Assembly (NCBI RefSeq): GCF_007995095.1
Contig: NZ_VOPY01000001.1
Span: 583,001 to 647,000 of the forward strand
DNA length: 64,000 bases
Direction: 5' to 3'
Origin: Flavisphingopyxis soli
GTDB lineage: Bacteria; Pseudomonadota; Alphaproteobacteria; Sphingomonadales; Sphingomonadaceae
Shown here: positions 60,864 through 64,000 of the stretch, one piece after another
How positions within the stretch are numbered: the stretch's first letter is position 1
How the letters are laid out: every line of letters starts with the position of its first letter
Program-made: the position numbers and the translations under genes
Notes under the pieces: model-generated
What the model was told of the DNA's origin: nothing
What the model saw: the letters and a program-made list of their open reading frames with translations, nothing else
Database searches by the model: none

Positions 60864-62993
60864 ATGACCATCGTTACCATCGCCATAGTGTGCGGCATCA
60901 TCGCCGTGCTCTACGGCCTCATTACCAGCCGACAGGTGCTCGCAAGCTCCGCCGGCAGCGAAAAGATGCAGGAAATTTCCGCCGCGATCCAGGAAGGCGC
61001 ACGCGCCTATCTCGGCCGGCAGTACCGCACCATTGCGATGGTCGGCATCGTCGTCGCGATCCTCGTCGGCATCTTCCTCGGACCGCTTTCGGCCGCAGGC
61101 TTCGTCCTCGGCTCGGTCCTTTCGGGCGCCGCGGGCTTCCTCGGCATGAACATCTCGGTCAAGGCCAACGTGCGCACCGCCGAGGCGGCGCGCAACTCGC
61201 TGCAATCGGGCCTCACCGTCGCGTTTCGCGCGGGCGCCGTCACCGGCATGCTCGTCGCGGGTCTCGCGCTGCTCGCGATCGCGCTGTTCTTCGGGTATCT
61301 CACCAGCATCAAGGGTGATGCCAGCAACAGCCGCGAAGTCATCGACGGCCTGCTCGCACTCGCCTTCGGCGCCTCGCTGATCTCGATCTTCGCGCGTCTC
61401 GGCGGCGGTATCTTCACCAAGGCCGCCGACGTCGGCGCCGACCTCGTCGGCAAGGTCGAGGCGGGTATTCCCGAGGATGATCCACGCAACCCCGCGGTCA
61501 TTGCCGATAACGTCGGCGACAATGTCGGCGATTGCGCCGGCATGGCGGCCGATCTGTTCGAAACCTATGTCGTTACCGTCGGTGCGACGATGGTCTCGAT
61601 CGCTCTGCTCGTTACCGGCCTCGATGCCGCCGCGCTCGACAGGCTGATGGCGCTGCCATTGCTGATCGGCGGCGTGTGCATCATCACCTCGATCATCGGC
61701 ACCTACATGGTCCGCCTGGGCAGTTCGCAGTCGATCATGGGCGCGCTCTACAAGGGCTTCCTGACCACCGCGATCCTGTCGATCCCGGCGATCTGGTGGG
61801 CAACGGGCTATGCCATCGGCGACATGAACACCGCGATCGGCGGCGGCCTGACCGGCGAAGGCGCCTTTACCGGCATGGACCTATTCTGGTCGATGATGGT
61901 CGGCCTCGGCGTGACCGGACTGATCGTCTGGATCACCGAATATTACACCGGCACCAACTACCGCCCGGTTCGCTCGATCGCCAAGGCGTCCGAGACGGGC
62001 CACGGCACCAACGTCATCCAGGGCCTCGCAATCTCGCTTGAAGCGACCGCGCTGCCGACACTGGTGATCTGCGTCGGCATCGTCGTCGCCTACCAGCTCG
62101 CCGGGTTGATCGGGATCGCCTTTGCCGCGACCGCGATGCTTGCGCTTGCCGGCATGGTCGTCGCGCTCGACGCTTATGGTCCGGTCACCGACAACGCCGG
62201 TGGCATCGCCGAAATGGCGGGCCTCGACGAAAGCGTGCGGACCAAGACCGATGCGCTCGACGCGGTCGGCAACACGACCAAGGCGGTGACCAAGGGCTAT
62301 GCGATCGGTTCGGCGGGGCTTGCCGCGCTGGTGCTGTTCGGGGCCTATACCGAGGATCTGAAATACTTCTCGCCCGACCTCGGCATCACCGAAACGCTGA
62401 CCTTCTCGCTCAGCAATCCCTATGTCATCGTCGGGCTGCTGCTCGGCGCGCTGATGCCGTATCTGTTCGGTGCAATGGGGATGACCGCGGTCGGCCGTGC
62501 GGCCGGTGCGGTGGTCGAGGAAGTGCGTGGCCAGTTCCGCGACAATCCCGGGATCATGGCAGGCACGTCGAAACCCGATTATGCCCGCACCGTCGATCTC
62601 GTCACCAAGGCGGCGATCAAGGAGATGGTGATCCCGTCGCTGCTGCCGGTGCTTGCGCCGATCGTCGTCTATTTCGTCGTCGAAGCGGTGGCCGGGCAAG
62701 CCAATGCCTTCCAGGCGCTCGGTGCGTTGTTGCTCGGCGTGATCGTCTCGGGCCTGTTCGTCGCGATCTCGATGACCTCGGGCGGCGGCGCATGGGATAA
62801 CGCCAAGAAGTACATCGAGGACGGCCATCACGGCGGCAAGGGCAGCGAAGCCCACAAGGCCGCGGTGACCGGCGATACCGTCGGCGATCCGTACAAGGAT
62901 ACGGCGGGCCCGGCGGTCAACCCGATGATCAAGATCACCAACCTGGTGGCCTTGCTCCTGCTCGCCGCGCTGGCGCAGAACGCGGTCGGCTAA
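60864..62993 (+). CDS. hppA: Membrane-bound H+-translocating pyrophosphatase
   Basis: 709 residues, about 16 transmembrane helices, from the ATG at 60864 with GGAAGGAAG upstream. Pumps protons using pyrophosphate. The substrate loop is [20 protein letters not shown], then [20 protein letters not shown]; the second [17 protein letters not shown]. The segment [20 protein letters not shown] carries Lys rather than Ala after GNTT, the mark of K+-independent enzymes. A terminator follows. Confidence 0.96.
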   Translation: MTIVTIAIVCGIIAVLYGLITSRQVLASSAGSEKMQEISAAIQEGARAYLGRQYRTIAMVGIVVAILVGIFLGPLSAAGFVLGSVLSGAAGFLGMNISVKANVRTAEAARNSLQSGLTVAFRAGAVTGMLVAGLALLAIALFFGYLTSIKGDASNSREVIDGLLALAFGASLISIFARLGGGIFTKAADVGADLVGKVEAGIPEDDPRNPAVIADNVGDNVGDCAGMAADLFETYVVTVGATMVSIALLVTGLDAAALDRLMALPLLIGGVCIITSIIGTYMVRLGSSQSIMGALYKGFLTTAILSIPAIWWATGYAIGDMNTAIGGGLTGEGAFTGMDLFWSMMVGLGVTGLIVWITEYYTGTNYRPVRSIAKASETGHGTNVIQGLAISLEATALPTLVICVGIVVAYQLAGLIGIAFAATAMLALAGMVVALDAYGPVTDNAGGIAEMAGLDESVRTKTDALDAVGNTTKAVTKGYAIGSAGLAALVLFGAYTEDLKYFSPDLGITETLTFSLSNPYVIVGLLLGALMPYLFGAMGMTAVGRAAGAVVEEVRGQFRDNPGIMAGTSKPDYARTVDLVTKAAIKEMVIPSLLPVLAPIVVYFVVEAVAGQANAFQALGALLLGVIVSGLFVAISMTSGGGAWDNAKKYIEDGHHGGKGSEAHKAAVTGDTVGDPYKDTAGPAVNPMIKITNLVALLLLAALAQNAVG

Positions 62994-63025
62994 ACCGACG
63001 CGCATCTCGCGCAATAAGCAGATAC

Positions 63026-63066
63026 AAAAACCCCGTCCGGTGCAAATCGGGCGGGGTTTTCGTTTG
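63026..63066 (+). terminator. Intrinsic terminator after hppA
   Basis: AAAACCCCG and CGGGGTTTT form a stem with an internal GC-rich loop, followed by CGTTT. 33 bases after the hppA stop. Confidence 0.85.
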
Positions 63067-63123
63067 ATATAATGGTCATTTGACAATAGGTTGGCCATTA
63101 AATCGAGTGTTGGGGGAAAAAGC

Positions 63124-64000
63124 ATGACCTTTCGGTATCAACTGCGTGACTGCGCAGTTGGAGTATTGTTCGCAGTTGGATTATTCGCGCCGCTTACGGT
63201 GCAAGCGGCCAATACGCCCAAAGTCATGGCTGATGGCATCGCTCCGCTTGAAGCTTTTAAATTTCATCCCGATTTCGATTCTCCGCGCATTTCTCCAGAT
63301 GGCCAACGTATCGCCGCAAAGATGAATGTCGACGGCGAGGAATGGCTCACGATCCTTGACGTGTCCGGCAAGGGCGCCAAGCCAATTCCGGTGGCGAACG
63401 ATGGAGCGTTCGACAAGACCGGTGACAAGCGCATTGCGTCCTGGACCTGGGCCGACAGCGACAATCTCGTACTCACCATTACCGAGCGGGTCGATTATGC
63501 TGGCCAACCGGTGGATGCGAGCGCGCTCGCCGGATTCTACGTTCCTGACCGTAAGATTACGCCATTGGGGTGGGATACCAATTTCGTATTCGGTGGCAAT
63601 ATCCTGTGGACTGACCCGAAAGGATCGGAAGAAATTCTCGTGTCGCGCTGGTCAAATCGCTACGGAACGGAGCGCCTGACCAAGCCGGAAGTCATCCGCA
63701 TGAATGTGCGAACCGGTAAATTCGAGACTGTCGAACGGCCCAATCCGGTGATTTCGGGATGGTCTGCAGATGGTCACGGCCAGGTCCGCATGGGTGTATC
63801 CAGCAATTCGGACTCGGGTCAGCTGCGCGTGCTTTATCGCGCCCCCGGCGAAAGCAATTATAAGACGATCATCAAGCAAAAGAGCGAGAAATATAAGACC
63901 ATCCCGACGCCCGAGATCTTTCTGAAGGACGGCAAGACGGCGATCGCACTGAGCAATCATGAAGGCTATGAAGCCGTCTACAAACTTGATCTCGAAACGA
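63124..64000 (+). CDS. S9-family peptidase, N-terminal part (cut by window edge)
   Basis: 292 codons visible, open to base 64000. ATG at 63124 with GGGGGA upstream. Signal peptide (AVGLFAPLTVQAAN), then WD/propeller-like segments such as SPRISPDGQRIAAKMNVDGE and RIASWTWADSDNLVLTITER, typical of prolyl-oligopeptidase/acylaminoacyl-peptidase beta propellers. The catalytic alpha/beta hydrolase part would be beyond the window. Base composition is lower in GC than neighbours. Confidence 0.85.
   Translation, partial: MTFRYQLRDCAVGVLFAVGLFAPLTVQAANTPKVMADGIAPLEAFKFHPDFDSPRISPDGQRIAAKMNVDGEEWLTILDVSGKGAKPIPVANDGAFDKTGDKRIASWTWADSDNLVLTITERVDYAGQPVDASALAGFYVPDRKITPLGWDTNFVFGGNILWTDPKGSEEILVSRWSNRYGTERLTKPEVIRMNVRTGKFETVERPNPVISGWSADGHGQVRMGVSSNSDSGQLRVLYRAPGESNYKTIIKQKSEKYKTIPTPEIFLKDGKTAIALSNHEGYEAVYKLDLET

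Overview
The window is GC-rich chromosomal DNA from an alphaproteobacterium, most likely a member of the Sphingomonadales. The evidence is a yellow-pigment carotenoid cluster (crtY, crtI, crtB), a DUF1013/TrcR regulator, class II DAHP synthase, a split PurS/PurQ FGAM synthetase, CobS/CobT, a large TonB-dependent receptor, an EcfG-type stress promoter and several palindromic repeat families. Most of it is housekeeping sequence with short intergenic gaps and many 4-base start/stop overlaps.

Layout. 1-8.3 kb: end of prfB, a lipoprotein methyltransferase, a LysR regulator, purC, an M16 peptidase lipoprotein, purS, purQ and tRNA-Arg(TCT). 8.3-9.4 kb: gene-poor stretch with a strong hairpin and two diverged 195-bp direct repeats. 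9.4-16.4 kb: malate synthase G, then a TetR regulator divergent from a TonB-dependent receptor and an MFS transporter that carries an in-frame palindromic repeat. 16.5-19.06 kb: remnant of an HNH endonuclease next to an AT-rich island with three compact, co-directional genes of unknown function. 19.06-26.6 kb: lepA and the carotenoid cluster with an embedded LOG-family gene, facing a di-iron hydroxylase gene. 26.6-32.4 kb: MipA/OmpV protein, TPP riboswitch and thiC, an FNT-family channel, an Asp/Asn beta-hydroxylase, and a decayed second copy of the 3' end of the channel gene.

32.4-33.4 kb is a toxin-antitoxin module whose antitoxin is an in-frame fusion of an HU histone-like domain to an AbrB/MazE-type domain, followed by a Doc toxin. 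33.4-41.3 kb holds small regulators, lipoprotein and membrane proteins, a DJ-1/PfpI protein, a PRC-barrel protein behind an EcfG-like promoter, a PhnA-like protein, S1/P1 nuclease, a 2H phosphodiesterase, a Bax-inhibitor-1 protein and a GST. 41.3-50.7 kb: M14-like metallopeptidase, penicillin-binding protein 1, aldehyde dehydrogenase, ClpA, quinone oxidoreductase and TrcR. 50.7-64 kb: DAHP synthase, CobT/CobS, a J-domain protein, a bolA-cupin-pirin-hydrolase operon, DUF2332 protein, nusB, thiL, H+-pyrophosphatase and the first part of an S9-type peptidase cut by the window edge.

The two most unusual systems are the AT-rich three-gene island at 17.1-19.06 kb (winged-helix proteins plus a protein with a HEPN-like R-x6-H motif, a possible defence cassette) and the HU-AbrB/Doc module at 32.5-33.4 kb. 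All functions are read from sequence pattern recognition; no database search was possible.
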